Part shown: in pieces, positions 53,668 through 53,901 of the stretch
Position numbering within the stretch: position 1 is the stretch's first letter
How the letters are laid out: each line of letters opens with the position of its first letter
From: Chitinophagaceae bacterium
GTDB lineage: Bacteria > Bacteroidota > Bacteroidia > Chitinophagales > Chitinophagaceae
Direction of reading: 5' to 3'
Length of the DNA stretch: 53,901 nt
Assembly: GCA_027486835.1 (NCBI GenBank)
Contig: JAIXOJ010000199.1
Span: forward strand, 1 to 53,901
Translations under genes and position numbers: made by a program
The notes under the pieces: generated by a model
The model's database searches: none
Seen by the model: only the letters and a program-made list of their open reading frames with translations
What the model was told of the DNA's origin: nothing

Positions 53668-53758
53668 GGGGTGCATAAAAGTTTTTCGTTTTGCCCCTCG
53701 CCTTTCGGAGAGGGGTTGGGGTGAGGTTTAACTAATAACTGCGAAAAACTTTTATGCA
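53668..53758. repeat. ~91-bp TGCATAAAAGTTTTTCG element with REP-like core, copy 3
   Basis: Ends TGCATAAAAGTTTTTCG and, inverted, the same 17 bases perfectly. The core differs from copies 1 and 2: the AGGGTTT palindrome is replaced by CCCCTCGCCTTTCGGAGAGG and GGGTGAGG, i.e. the REP-like repeat. This looks like one repeat family inserted into or captured by another. Confidence 0.75.
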
Positions 53759-53901
53759 TTCAAATGAAGTATTGTTATCCTGTTTTTCAGTATAGCTATT
53801 GCATAACAATATGGTTCCTGCATGATGTTGTAATTATAATATCAAATCAAGAATTCACACTTTTTGACATAACAATGAATCCGGACCAACAATAATGCTT
53901 A

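Larger units (their letters stand above)
51759..53901. other. Gene-poor, repeat-rich right flank
   Basis: Apart from the repeats listed separately and the gene remnant at 53191-53367, I see no supported gene. A second short minus-strand frame ending at 52972 (peptide RVYIIVHYIGNNDKYICYTY, then SGITKN) has protein-like composition over ~31 codons but no start and an upstream stop, so it is at most another remnant. The 67-codon frame at 52636-52839 runs into an inverted-repeat element and is not convincing. Confidence 0.55.

Noticed and set aside
53877-53901. Possible gene start at right edge (ATGAATCCGGACC)
   Set aside because: The frame hits TAA after six codons.

Overview
The window looks like a chromosomal segment from a Bacteroidota species, most likely the Chitinophagaceae/Sphingobacteriia side. 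The basis is two very large secreted proteins with C-terminal type IX secretion (T9SS) sorting domains (SxYPNP motif), Bacteroidota-style signal peptides, scarce Shine-Dalgarno sequences, and intergenic palindromes of a kind common in that phylum. Every gene I can support is on the minus strand, so the map reads right to left.

Layout, in transcription order. (1) 51412-37298 holds eight minus-strand genes, seven with a recognised glycoside hydrolase (GH) fold and one GH43-like: GH16 with SLH-like domains (998 aa), GH43-like propeller, GH29, then a 41-bp tandem array, GH3, GH16 with a nested discoidin domain, a 52-bp tandem array, GH30 and GH95. (2) 37297-35327: a 21-bp repeat array and one unknown lipoprotein. 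(3) 35034-17529: a GH2 enzyme, then a 4.8-thousand-residue GH16/GH54-like/FN3 protein ending in a T9SS domain. (4) 17021-16524: a small XRE-like regulator behind a dense TTGTGGC/GCCACAA palindrome array. (5) 16282-13159: GH16-CBM (TTG start) and GH43. (6) 11802-1600: a 3.4-thousand-residue repetitive adhesin ending in a T9SS domain. Both window ends are gene-poor and full of small inverted-repeat elements and tandem arrays.

The genes read as a secreted and surface-anchored polysaccharide degradation locus. GH16 and GH30 would cut backbones, GH3, GH2 and the GH43 proteins would trim oligosaccharides or side chains, and GH29 and GH95 would remove fucose. The substrate is therefore probably a fucosylated, beta-linked polysaccharide, but its identity cannot be read from sequence. 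There is no SusC/SusD pair, hybrid two-component system or ECF sigma/anti-sigma pair in the window.

The most notable points are: a shared operator-like motif (AAGGGAACG[G/T]TT) upstream of the main transcription units; two of the four GH16 domains with altered catalytic motifs; a discoidin domain inserted inside another GH16 domain; three GH54-like ConA modules inside the giant protein; 21-bp-period arrays at four loci with unrelated sequences; two families of roughly 100-127 bp palindromic elements at the right edge; and the palindrome array at the regulator gene.
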